Below, in pieces: positions 48,698 through 56,841 of a stretch of DNA of 64,000 nt. The notes below the pieces were generated by a model. That model was not told where the DNA came from and searched no databases. It saw nothing but the letters and a program-made list of their open reading frames with translations. The stretch is taken from NCBI RefSeq assembly GCF_008087625.1, contig NZ_CP042997.1:1240001-1304000 (forward strand). The letters run 5' to 3'. Position numbers and translations under genes: made by a program. The DNA is from Aquisphaera giovannonii (GTDB lineage Bacteria; Planctomycetota; Planctomycetia; Isosphaerales; Isosphaeraceae). Every line of letters begins with the position of its first letter. Position 1 is the first letter of the stretch.

Positions 48698-49341
48698 GGG
48701 AGGACCTCCGGCAGTTCGAGTAGGGTTTCGATCGTCGCGTCGGGGCGAGGCAGGCCGTCCGGGTAGTCCCTGCCGCGGCGGACCCAGCACGTCCTCATCC
48801 CGATGCGCGATGCCCCTGCCACGTCGGTCGCGGGGTCATCGCCGACGAAGAGCGCCTCCGCGGGCTCCGCGCCTGCCCAGGCCAGGGCCCTGCGGAAGAT
48901 CGCGGCGTGGGGCTTGGCGGCCCGCTCGACGCCCGAGATGAAGACGCCGTCGATGAGGCCGGAGAGACCGGCGGCGGCCAGCTTCGCGCGCTGGGACGGC
49001 CCCGAGCCGTTGGTCACGATGCCGACCCGGTATCGGTTCCGGAGGCGGTCGATCAGCCGGATGACCTCCGCCTCGGGCTCGAGGAACGACGGCAGGCGGG
49101 CCGCGACGTCGCCCGCGAGGGCCGCCGGCGGGCCCAGCGCGGGGAAGGCCCGCGCGACGCGGTGGGCGAACCGCCGGCGGTCCCGATCGGGGGCGGCGAG
49201 CAGGACGCGGAGGTCCCGGTCGAGAGTCTCCGGCGGGAAGATTTCCGGATGCCGGGCGGCCAGGTCCAGCCCGTATCGGCGGAGGGCACCGTCGCGGTCC
49301 ACGAGCGTCCCGTCCAGGTCGAAGAGGATCGCTCGGATCAT
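48694..49341 (-). CDS. HAD-family hydrolase (phosphoglycolate-phosphatase-like)
   Basis: A 215-residue HAD phosphatase. AILFDLDGTLVDRDGAL is motif I with the nucleophilic aspartate, VGIVTNGSGPSQRAKL is motif II, the lysine of motif III lies in KPHAAIFRRAL, and LFVGDDPATDVAGASRIGM is motif IV. A four-helix cap is inserted after motif I. Both ends overlap its neighbours (ATGA and GTGA), so it is an integral part of the operon. In Salmonella the STM4011-4015 set is not known to contain a HAD gene, so this is a local addition. Confidence 0.88.
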   Translation of the reverse strand: MIRAILFDLDGTLVDRDGALRRYGLDLAARHPEIFPPETLDRDLRVLLAAPDRDRRRFAHRVARAFPALGPPAALAGDVAARLPSFLEPEAEVIRLIDRLRNRYRVGIVTNGSGPSQRAKLAAAGLSGLIDGVFISGVERAAKPHAAIFRRALAWAGAEPAEALFVGDDPATDVAGASRIGMRTCWVRRGRDYPDGLPRPDATIETLLELPEVLP

Positions 49342-50510
49342 GGGCGGCTCCGGGCGGGGCGGACGGCCAGGGCCTCGATCTCGGCCGTGTAGGTGTCCCG
49401 CCCGGACGGATCGAGCACCCCGGGGAGGAGGTCGCCGAAGGCGTTCGCCTCGAAGATGACGTGGCGGCGATAGCCCGGGAGCACGGCCACGTCCACCCCG
49501 AGGTACTGGCAGCCGGGGAAGGCCTCGCCGACGCGCCGGCAGGTCTCCAGGAGGCTCTCCCAGGCCGGCTCGCCCATGCGGCCGCGGAGCGTCGGGACGC
49601 TCCCGCGACGGCTCTTCAGGTGGAGGTTCGTCATCGGGCCGCGGCCCAGGCGGACGACCGCGTGCCCGGCCCTCCCGGCGATCACGACGACGCGGACGTC
49701 GAAGGCGAGGCCCTCCAGGCCGGCCTTGGGCACCCATTGCTCGACGTGGACCCCGTCCGCGGCCAGCATGTCGATCAGCCGGGCGATTTCTCGTTCGTCG
49801 GACAGGCGACGGATGCGCCGGGAGTTGTAGAGCCGGGGGCCGTCGGCGGCCTCGACCACCTCGACCGTCGTGAACGCCTGGGTCCTCGGCCCGCTCGACT
49901 CGAACGCGACGATCCCGGAGGCCGACGAGCCGCAACGGAGCTTGACGAATACGCGGCCGACCCGGGCGTCGAGCATCCGATCGCGGAGCTCGTCGTAGCC
50001 GCCGACGGGCCCGAGCGCCCGCGGGCACGGGATGCCCCCGTCGACGAGATGCTCGCGGCAGCGGGGCTTGTCGAAGAGCATCGCGATGGACTCCTCGTCG
50101 TTCATCACGGCGTGGGGCGGGGCGTCGGTGCGGTCCTCGCGAATCCGGCGGAGGAGGCGGCTGAATCCGGCATACCACTGTCCAGGGCCGAGGATCCGGC
50201 CGCGATCGAAGGCCAGTCGGCCGAGGCCTTCCCGGCCGAGGCTCGATCCGCCGGGCCTCTCGTCCTCGGTCCCGAGGGCGAGGATCGCCCGCTCCACCTC
50301 GAAGTCCTGCCCGGGAGACTCGATGCGGAGCACGCTCCCCTCGCGGAGCACCCTGGCCAGCCGGACGCCCCCGCGGAGATACTCCTCGTAGGAGACGACC
50401 CTCGGCGCGGGCACGCCACGCCCGGCCATCGCCTGCCCGAGCAGCGCCAGCCGTCGGCTCCCCGGATTGGCAACGACCACAAGATCGAGCGACGGCCGAT
50501 GCCCGGCCAC
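49338..50510 (-). CDS. STM4014-family ATP-grasp-like protein
   Basis: A 390-residue protein. The N-terminal part LDLVVVANPGSRRLALLGQAM is followed by an ATP-grasp-like domain: IAMLFDKPRCREHLVDGGIPCPRAL is the K-x-x-x-x-x-L-x-x-x-G-(I/V)-P-x-P block, FVKLRCGSSASGIVAF is the second nucleotide lysine loop, and VIFEANAFGD is the acidic metal-binding end. Such enzymes make amide or ester bonds with ATP. GTG 50510 is preferred because the upstream ATG would overlap the LRR gene by 35 bases. It starts four bases after the LRR stop and overlaps the HAD start. Confidence 0.8.
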   Translation of the reverse strand: MAGHRPSLDLVVVANPGSRRLALLGQAMAGRGVPAPRVVSYEEYLRGGVRLARVLREGSVLRIESPGQDFEVERAILALGTEDERPGGSSLGREGLGRLAFDRGRILGPGQWYAGFSRLLRRIREDRTDAPPHAVMNDEESIAMLFDKPRCREHLVDGGIPCPRALGPVGGYDELRDRMLDARVGRVFVKLRCGSSASGIVAFESSGPRTQAFTTVEVVEAADGPRLYNSRRIRRLSDEREIARLIDMLAADGVHVEQWVPKAGLEGLAFDVRVVVIAGRAGHAVVRLGRGPMTNLHLKSRRGSVPTLRGRMGEPAWESLLETCRRVGEAFPGCQYLGVDVAVLPGYRRHVIFEANAFGDLLPGVLDPSGRDTYTAEIEALAVRPARSRP

Positions 50511-50514
50511 GCCG

Positions 50515-51456
50515 CTACTCGGAGACGGCGATGAAGCGGTACTCCTCATCGCTGTACTTGTGGGGCTCGTGCCGTTCGCTCGCGTCCACGGCGATGCCGA
50601 GGTCCTGGATCTTCAGGGTCACCCCCGGCGAGGCGAAATGGTGGTGGATGTCCAGCTTGTCCAGCCGGGCGACCTTCGGGCTGCCCATCAGCGCGTTCGC
50701 CCCCTCGTCGGTGAGGTCGCCGAGCGAGAGGTCCAGCACCTTGATCCGGTCCAGGATCGGGGCGTCCGCCACGGCAGCCGCGATCGCGTCCGCGTCCTCG
50801 CAGTTCCGCAAGCCGAGGTATCGCAGCGTCGGGAAGGCCTCGCCCCGGAGGATGGGCCCGAGGTCCTCGGCCGTGACGGTCTTCCCGTAATTTTCGGAGC
50901 CGAGCCAGAGCTCCAGATGCTCGAGCCTGGGGAGCTCGGACGAGAGGATGCCGCGCACGACCGCGGCGTCGAGCCCGCCGGTTTCGACGGCGAGCGACCG
51001 GAGGTTCGCGTGCTTCAGCGACCCGATGACCAGGCCCGTGCCGCCGCGCACCCGGAAGCTCTCGAGCCGGGGATAGGCATCGAACAGCGGCGTCACGTCC
51101 GACTGCCCGATCCAGGACATCTCCGACTCCTCGTACGTCACGTCGCCGAGGAAGATCGCCCGCAGCGCCGCGAGCGTCTCCGCGGAGGCGACGAGGGCCT
51201 CCACGATCGGCGCGGAGGTGTTGCCGGAGTCGTAGACCTCCTCCCACGGGCCGATCACCATGGCCTGCACGCGGGCGGCGTTCGGGTCCTCCAGGAAGCG
51301 GGCCAGCAGGCCGGTCATCGTCTCGCCCGCCTCTCCCGCGTCGTAGTCGATCGAGAGCCTGTAGGCGAGCCCCTCCGGATCCGCGATCCCCTCGTCGGGA
51401 TCGTAGTCGCGCACGGGCCGGCCCTCGAATTCCGCGACGTGTTCCCCGATCGTCAT
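50515..51456 (-). CDS. STM4015-family leucine-rich-repeat-like protein
   Basis: A 313-residue protein, first gene of the reverse operon. N-terminal MTIGEHVAEFEGRPVRDYD is followed by irregular leucine-rich repeats with conserved LRSLAVETGGLD, LEHLELWLG, LRYLGLRNCEDAD and IKVLDLSLGDLTDEGA. The tail has HKYSDEEYRF. This is the STM4015 pattern, known only as an uncharacterised family partnered with STM4011-4014. It could bind a target or scaffold the radical SAM enzymes. Its promoter would be in the 51457-51670 gap, but no boxes are clear. Confidence 0.83.
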   Translation of the reverse strand: MTIGEHVAEFEGRPVRDYDPDEGIADPEGLAYRLSIDYDAGEAGETMTGLLARFLEDPNAARVQAMVIGPWEEVYDSGNTSAPIVEALVASAETLAALRAIFLGDVTYEESEMSWIGQSDVTPLFDAYPRLESFRVRGGTGLVIGSLKHANLRSLAVETGGLDAAVVRGILSSELPRLEHLELWLGSENYGKTVTAEDLGPILRGEAFPTLRYLGLRNCEDADAIAAAVADAPILDRIKVLDLSLGDLTDEGANALMGSPKVARLDKLDIHHHFASPGVTLKIQDLGIAVDASERHEPHKYSDEEYRFIAVSE

Positions 51457-51673
51457 CGGACCTACCCCCTTCGCCCAGGGAGGGCGGAGCCTCGGACCGC
51501 GAGGGCGTGACCGAGCGCGGTCCGCTCGAACCTCTCGCCCTCCGATTCCCTCCCTCGCGGCCCGGGAACTCGCCCCGACCGGTGGGCCCCGCGATTATAA
51601 CGCCGGAGATGTCGCCTACCACGGTCTGTGTGGGGTCACGCGGCTCCCTACGCCGCTCTCCAGGCTCGGGCAC

Positions 51674-51971
51674 CTATATGGGCAGGATCCGCAGTCGATG
51701 TCGCCGCTCATCGACGGTGACGAGGGCCCCTTCCTCGATTCGGGCCTGACATTGGCGGAGAGCGGCGATGACGAGGGGGCCCATGCGATCAGGTAAGACA
51801 TCCCGGCCGCGAACCTGGATCACGCTCGGCCCCCGGGCACGCGTCGATGTCCCGATCGGCGGCGGCGGGATCTCCGACCGTGGACCAGTGCACCGCCGGC
51901 CAGCCGGCCCCGGTCAGGAACCCGGCCCAGTCCGGCGAGAGGTTCATGTCTATCAGAATCTGTATGTTCAT
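51674..51971 (-). pseudogene. DUF5615 PIN-like toxin, internally deleted and frameshifted
   Basis: The gene starts with an ATG overlapping the antitoxin stop (ATGA). Its N-terminal part MNIQILIDMNLSPDWAGFL...AVHWSTVGDPAAADRDI is a normal DUF5615 start. Then the frame departs, while the family's C-terminal part reappears in another frame: SVIQVRGRDVLPDRMGPLVIAALRQC... ending in VDERRHRLRILPI and TAG 51674-51676. The middle block expected to carry the catalytic 'THDLDF' segment, roughly 25-30 codons, is missing. The toxin therefore should be inactive, leaving only the antitoxin. Confidence 0.7.
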
Positions 51972-52207
51972 GCGTCGGACCGGTCGGCCTCCCGCTCGTC
52001 CACCCGCCACGCCGCATACGCGAGGGCCTGGTCGATGTCCTCAGGCTCGAGGTAGGGATACGCCTTGAGGATCTCCTCACGCGTACGCCCCGCCGCAAGC
52101 AGGCCGATCACCGTGCCGACCGTCACGCGTAGCCCTCGGATGCAAGCCTTCCCGCCCATGACGGACGGATCCAACGTGATCCGCGAAAGTTCTCTCATGC
52201 GACTCAT
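51968..52207 (-). CDS. DUF433 antitoxin
   Basis: A 79-residue DUF433 protein with the family core: RITLDPSVMGGKACIRGLRVTVGTVIGLLAAG, TREEILKAYPYLEPEDIDQALAYA. These proteins have a small helix-turn-helix DNA-binding fold and act with DUF5615 PIN-like toxins. Here the partner is broken (51674-51971). Its stop overlaps the toxin start. It may still repress its own promoter. Confidence 0.82.
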   Translation of the reverse strand: MSRMRELSRITLDPSVMGGKACIRGLRVTVGTVIGLLAAGRTREEILKAYPYLEPEDIDQALAYAAWRVDEREADRSDA

Positions 52208-52331
52208 CCCGATCCAGGGGCTAGTTGCTTCATTCAGGCGACTTCACGCAATTGTACCGATCCCCTCGGCTTGCGTCCCGACGGTTCGCGAAGTCGGCCG
52301 CCGCCTCACCATGGAAATCTCGGCCGCCGTC

Positions 52332-52360
52332 TTGACACTTGTCCGAATCCGTCCGATACT
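52332..52360 (+). promoter_or_regulatory. Promoter of the GntR-ABC operon
   Basis: TTGACA (perfect) and GATACT (four of six) are 17 bases apart. The end of the -10 box lies inside the palindromic operator. The ribosome site AGGAGG (52382-52387) is 8 bases before the GntR start. Confidence 0.6.
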
Positions 52361-52381
52361 GTGCTAGTGAGGTAGAACAGT
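52358..52381. promoter_or_regulatory. Palindromic operator, probably for the GntR protein
   Basis: ACTGTGCTA and TAGAACAGT are inverted repeats (8 of 9 positions) spaced by six bases. The site overlaps the -10 box and transcript start, so binding would block the promoter. The downstream gene encodes a GntR regulator, suggesting autoregulation. Confidence 0.55.
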
Positions 52382-52395
52382 AGGAGGTCAATCCG

Positions 52396-52809
52396 ATGAT
52401 CCTTCTCGACGTGGGGGCGGCGGACGGCCGGCCGATCTACGGGCAGATCGGGGACCGGGTGAAGTTCGCGGTGGCCTCGGGGGTGTTGCGGCCGGGGGAG
52501 ATGGTGCCCTCGGTCCGGGAGCTGTCGAAGCAGCTGGTGGTGAACCCGAACACGGTGGCCCGGGCGTATCGGGAGCTGCAATCCGAGGGGCTGCTGGAGT
52601 CCGTCCGCGGGACGGGCTTGCAGGTGGCCGAGGGGGCGGTCGCGCGTTGCCGCGCGGCCAGGAAGGACTTCGTCCGGGATCGGATCCGGGCGGCGATCGA
52701 GGACGCGCGGGGCACGGGGCTCGACGCGTCGGAGATCGAGGCGATCCTGCGCGAGGAATGGGACCGGGGGAATGCCGCCGCGAACGGGGCGGCGGGGAGG
52801 GGCGCATGA
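52396..52809 (+). CDS. GntR-family (YtrA subfamily) transcriptional regulator
   Basis: A 137-residue regulator. Residues about 12-75 form the winged helix: PIYGQIGDRVKFAVASGVLRPGEMVPSVRELSKQLVVNPNTVARAYRELQSEG, typical of GntR. The short C-terminal helical part without a large effector domain puts it in the YtrA subfamily, which usually regulates an adjacent ABC transporter. ATG 52396 has AGGAGG upstream. Its stop overlaps the ATPase start (ATGA). Confidence 0.9.
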   Translation: MILLDVGAADGRPIYGQIGDRVKFAVASGVLRPGEMVPSVRELSKQLVVNPNTVARAYRELQSEGLLESVRGTGLQVAEGAVARCRAARKDFVRDRIRAAIEDARGTGLDASEIEAILREEWDRGNAAANGAAGRGA

Positions 52810-53789
52810 CGGCGACGACGATGACGGGCGACGCGGGCTCCGCGATCCGGATCGAGAACCTGACCAAGCGGTATCGCGGGCATGTCGCGGTGGACGGGCT
52901 GTCGCTGGACGTGCCGCAGGGCGCGGTCTTCGGGCTGCTCGGCGAGAACGGGGCGGGGAAGACGACGACGATCCAGGTCATCCTCGGCCTGCTCGCGGCC
53001 GACGGGGGCTCGGTGAGCGTCCTCGGGCTGGACCCGGCCCGGCGGGGGATCGAGGTCCGCCGCAAGGCGGGCTACGTGCCGGAGCAGCCGGCGCTCTACG
53101 ACTGGATGACGGTCGCGGAGATCGGCTGGTTCGCCGCCGGCTTCCACCCCGACGCCGCCACCGGGACGGGCGGCTACCAGGCCCGCTACGCGCAGCTCGT
53201 CGAGGGCTTCGGCCTGCCGCCGAGGCGGAAGATCAGGGCCCTGTCCAAGGGCATGAAGGCGAAGGTCTCGCTCTCGCTGGCGCTCGCCGCCGAGCCCCCC
53301 CTGCTGGTGCTCGACGAGCCGACCTCCGGGCTGGACGCGATGGTCCGCCGCGAGTTCCTGGAGAGCATGGTGGACATCGCCGCCGAGGGCCGGACGGTGC
53401 TCCTCTCCAGCCACCAGATCGGCGAGGTGGAGCGCGTCGCCAGCCACGTCGCGCTCGTCCACAAGGGGAAGCTGATCCTGGCCGAGCCGCTGGAGACGCT
53501 CAAGGCCCGGACCTTCCTGCTGGCGATGACGTTCGCCGGCCGCGACCATCCCGAGCGGCCCCCGGCGGGCCTCCCCGTCGAGCTGATCGACGCGGCCGAC
53601 GCCCCGAGGCAGGCCCACTGGCTGGTCCGCGCCCGCGACCGCGCCGCGGCCGAGGCCGTGCGGTCGATGCCCGGCGTGGAGTCGATCCAGGTCGAGACGC
53701 CGTCGCTCGAGGACATCTACATCGGATACATGCGCGGCCGTCGCCCGCAGGCGCCCGCCGCCGCGTCGCCCGCGGCCGTGGTGGCCTGA
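52806..53789 (+). CDS. ABC transporter ATP-binding protein
   Basis: A 327-residue ATPase of the ABC-2 type. Walker A GENGAGKTTT, the Q-loop YVPEQP, the signature LSKGMKAKVSLSLALA (SKGMK in place of SGGQ), Walker B LLVLDEPTSGLD and the H-loop SSHQI are all present. The C-terminal part beyond residue 220 is the usual 'LE..yi..mr' extension. It powers the membrane protein encoded next; the substrate is unknown. YtrA-linked transporters often export antimicrobials or lipids. Confidence 0.92.
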   Translation: MTATTMTGDAGSAIRIENLTKRYRGHVAVDGLSLDVPQGAVFGLLGENGAGKTTTIQVILGLLAADGGSVSVLGLDPARRGIEVRRKAGYVPEQPALYDWMTVAEIGWFAAGFHPDAATGTGGYQARYAQLVEGFGLPPRRKIRALSKGMKAKVSLSLALAAEPPLLVLDEPTSGLDAMVRREFLESMVDIAAEGRTVLLSSHQIGEVERVASHVALVHKGKLILAEPLETLKARTFLLAMTFAGRDHPERPPAGLPVELIDAADAPRQAHWLVRARDRAAAEAVRSMPGVESIQVETPSLEDIYIGYMRGRRPQAPAAASPAAVVA

Positions 53790-53830
53790 GGTCGCGGATC
53801 GAAGGCATTCCCCTCGCGGAGGCTCCTCTC

Positions 53831-56671
53831 ATGGTTGCTCGTTTGTGGTGGAAGGACGCGCGGCAGCTCCTGCCGATCTGGGCGATCGTCGCGCTCGTCG
53901 GGCTGCTGATGCAAGGGCTCGTCGTCCGCTATCTCCCGGACATGATCCTCGACGGCGGGCTCCTGGCCATGGCCCTCTTCTGGGCGTCCCTGTACGCCTG
54001 CCTGGCCGCGGTCGCGGCCTTCGCGGGAGAGCGCGAGTTCCGGACGATGACGCTGCTGGACACGCTCCCCGCGACTCGCCGGGAGATCTGGCTGGCGAAG
54101 TCCTCCTTCGCGCTGGCGACCGCCGCGGCGCTCGCGCTGTTCCTGTTCCTCTGCGCCGGTCTCGCGGAGGGAGGCTGGCCGTGGCTCCGGCGGTCGGGCT
54201 TCCCCTACTCACCCTCCACCGCCCTCGGGACCGGGATCTTCGTCCTGGTCGTGGTGGTGAGCAACGGGCTCTTCTGGTCCTCGTGGATGAAGAACGTCCT
54301 GCTGGCCGCGACGATGGCGATCCTGACGACGTTCCTGACCTCGCCCGTCGGCGTCGCGTTCGCCGCGGAATACACCGGCGCGTCCCGTCCCGGCACCCTG
54401 CCGATCGCCGCGAGCCTCGCCGTGGCGGCCTTGCTGACGGCGGGCTCCTACCTGGCCTTCCTCCGCTCCGGGCCCCCCGCGAGGCCGCTGGTGGCCGCGC
54501 CGGAGCGGTCGCGGAGGGTCCGGCTGGCGACCGCCGGCGAGGCGCCGCGGGCCGATGACGCCGGCCTGGCCGCGGCGCGCCCGGCCTGGGGGCGGTCGGC
54601 CGCCCTCCGGATCGCCTGGCAGGCCTTCCGCGAGGTCCGTTCGGTGACGCCCTGGCTCGTCCTGATCGGCGTCGTGATCCCCGGGGCTTACTGGTTCTTC
54701 TCGGTCGGGGACGAGGGGCCCGCGCTATGGGTCGGCAACGCCGGTCTGGTGGCCCTCCTCGTCGGCCTGAACATGTTCGGGATGGAGACCCGGGCGGGCA
54801 CGCAGCGGCTCCTGGCCGGCCACGGCGTCCGGCCGGGCGTGGTCTGGCTCGTGAGGCTGATCGTTTGGCTGCTGCCGCTGTGCGCGGTCCTGACCCTCGG
54901 TGCGGCCCTGTATCTCTGGCTGACGGCGGGGCGGCATATCCCCTGGGCGTCCTTCGCAGAAGCTCCGCGCGGCATGTACACCACGGCGTTCCTCAGCTTC
55001 CTGGGCGCCTACCTCGCGCCGCTGGCCGTGGGCGCCCTCAGCGGGATGGTCTTCCGACGGGGCATCATGGCGGGCGCGGTCGCCGTGCTCGGCTCCATCC
55101 TGCTGGCGGTGGTCGTCGTCGGCCCGACCGCCGGGCTCCTCGTGAACCCTCGGTACCTGATCGTCGTCCCGCTGGCGATCCTGGCGGTCGGCTTCCTCTG
55201 GCGGTGGGACTGGCTGCTGGACCGGCCCGGCCTGGGGCGATGGGCCAGGCTGATCGCGCTCGGCCTCGGGGCGTGCGTGCTGGTCTTCGCGGGCTACGTC
55301 GCGGAGCGGGCCTGGAACATCCCCACGCTGACGCCCGAGGTCGATTCTCAGACGTTCGCGATCAAGCTCCCCGCGGAGGTCCCGCCGGCCGAGAATGCCG
55401 CCGAGCTCTACCAGGAGTCGAGCCGGGCGCTGAGGATGAGAGGAATGACCGGCGCAGTTGACGGGCAGGACAAGAAGATGTCTTCCGGGCTGCTGAATGA
55501 GGACGCCGACCTCCTGCCGTTTGTCCGTCGGGCCACTGCGATGACGTCTTGTCGGTTCGTGGAAGCGGGACGCCGGACACCCTTTTCCGGGTTCTCGGGC
55601 TTCCCCGACATGTACAACCTCAGGATGCTGCTGGCCGACTCGGCAAAAAAGCGGCGGTCGAATGGCGACCTCAAGGGGGCCTGGGAGGACATCCTCGCCG
55701 TCTTCCGGATGGCCCGCCAGCAGTCCGGGGCCGTGCCCGTGTTCATCGCCGAGAGCGGCCAGCAGGCCGAGGGCACGGCCCTCTGGCTGGCCTGGAACTG
55801 GGCGGCCGACGCCGGGCAGACGGCGGATTCGTTGCAGGCGGCGCTCGACGAGTTCCAGAAGCTCCCGCCGATGCCCAGCCCCGCGGACCCGTACCGCGTC
55901 GAGGCCCTGATGGCCAGGAATGCGGAGCAGCTCCCGCGATCCGACTACGCCGACAAGGTCCAGGAGTTCATGGCGAGCCCGAACGCGAAGGAACGGCCTT
56001 CCCCGCTGAAGTCGCTCTACCTCGACGTCCTGGCCACCCCCTGGGAGCGGTCCCGGATGAGCCGGGTCTCGCGACTCTACCTGGCCGCCGCGATCCAGGA
56101 TGCGGTCAGGCCCGTCGCCCAGTCGGAGCGAGCGGCCCGCAGGAACTTCCTCGGCCGATGGCGTGCCCTGGACGCATGGACCGGCGAGGGCGGGGGCGTG
56201 ACCGCGGCGGAAATGGACGAACTCCTGAATTCCTCCCCTCTCGCCCAGCAGATGCTGCCAATCTCGTTTCGATACATGATGAAAGTGGACAGCAACGAGG
56301 CCTCCCGCCGCGCCCTCGTCCAGATCCTGGGCCTGCGGATCTACCAGGCCCGGCACGACGGGAAGCTGCCCGAGGCCCTCGACGAGCTCGTCAAGGTCGG
56401 CATCCTCCACGCGCTGCCGACCGATCCCTTCACCTCGCCATCGAGGCCGTTCGGCTATCTCCCGTCGGCCGGGCAGCGGCTCCTGCCGCTGGAGGACCTC
56501 GATTTCTTCAACCCGCAGAAGGAATCCGCCCGACCGACCGTGGGGGACCGGCTTCTTTACAGCGTGGGCTGGGACTTCCGCGACGACAAGGCGCAATCCA
56601 ACGGCGCCTGGGGGGGAATCCCCGGGGACCTCATCTTCCCGCTGGCCGACAACGTCCGGCCGCCGAAGTAG
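53831..56671 (+). CDS. ABC-2-type permease with large soluble C-terminal domain
   Basis: A 946-residue protein. Residues about 1-495 contain two sets of membrane helices (for example LLPIWAIVALVGLLMQGLVV, LGTGIFVLVVVVSNGLFW and GIMAGAVAVLGSILLAVVVV). The remaining 450 residues are mostly helical and soluble, with DLKGAWEDILAVFRMARQQSG and ALVQILGLRIYQARHDGKLPEALDELV; they resemble extracytoplasmic domains seen in planctomycete proteins but carry no motif I can name. The ATPase gene lies 41 bases upstream. Its last 40 bases recur at 58147-58190. It could be an exporter with a fused sensor or substrate-handling domain. Confidence 0.75.
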   Translation: MVARLWWKDARQLLPIWAIVALVGLLMQGLVVRYLPDMILDGGLLAMALFWASLYACLAAVAAFAGEREFRTMTLLDTLPATRREIWLAKSSFALATAAALALFLFLCAGLAEGGWPWLRRSGFPYSPSTALGTGIFVLVVVVSNGLFWSSWMKNVLLAATMAILTTFLTSPVGVAFAAEYTGASRPGTLPIAASLAVAALLTAGSYLAFLRSGPPARPLVAAPERSRRVRLATAGEAPRADDAGLAAARPAWGRSAALRIAWQAFREVRSVTPWLVLIGVVIPGAYWFFSVGDEGPALWVGNAGLVALLVGLNMFGMETRAGTQRLLAGHGVRPGVVWLVRLIVWLLPLCAVLTLGAALYLWLTAGRHIPWASFAEAPRGMYTTAFLSFLGAYLAPLAVGALSGMVFRRGIMAGAVAVLGSILLAVVVVGPTAGLLVNPRYLIVVPLAILAVGFLWRWDWLLDRPGLGRWARLIALGLGACVLVFAGYVAERAWNIPTLTPEVDSQTFAIKLPAEVPPAENAAELYQESSRALRMRGMTGAVDGQDKKMSSGLLNEDADLLPFVRRATAMTSCRFVEAGRRTPFSGFSGFPDMYNLRMLLADSAKKRRSNGDLKGAWEDILAVFRMARQQSGAVPVFIAESGQQAEGTALWLAWNWAADAGQTADSLQAALDEFQKLPPMPSPADPYRVEALMARNAEQLPRSDYADKVQEFMASPNAKERPSPLKSLYLDVLATPWERSRMSRVSRLYLAAAIQDAVRPVAQSERAARRNFLGRWRALDAWTGEGGGVTAAEMDELLNSSPLAQQMLPISFRYMMKVDSNEASRRALVQILGLRIYQARHDGKLPEALDELVKVGILHALPTDPFTSPSRPFGYLPSAGQRLLPLEDLDFFNPQKESARPTVGDRLLYSVGWDFRDDKAQSNGAWGGIPGDLIFPLADNVRPPK

Positions 56672-56714
56672 GGGCCGGAATCGTCCGACCGGGAAGGCCG
56701 CGTCGAGACCAAAA

Positions 56715-56841
56715 TTGTAGGGTGCGTCAAGCGATAGCGCGGACGCACCGGACCGCCTTGTCTTGCGGGACGAGCAGGGCCGCGGGCCATCCGCGATGAC
56801 GAGCCGATCCGGTGCGTCCGCGCTGCGCTTGACGCACCCTA
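56715..56841. repeat. MITE-like inverted repeat, interrupted by IS630
   Basis: The left arm TTGTAGGGTGCGTC...GGACGCACCGGA (56715-56752) is the reverse complement, with one mismatch and one gap, of the right arm starting TCCGGTGCGTCCGCG at 56808. The right arm ends CACCCTA where the IS630 begins. The final CAA of the expected CCCTACAA lies beyond the element at 58082. No protein is encoded. Confidence 0.75.
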
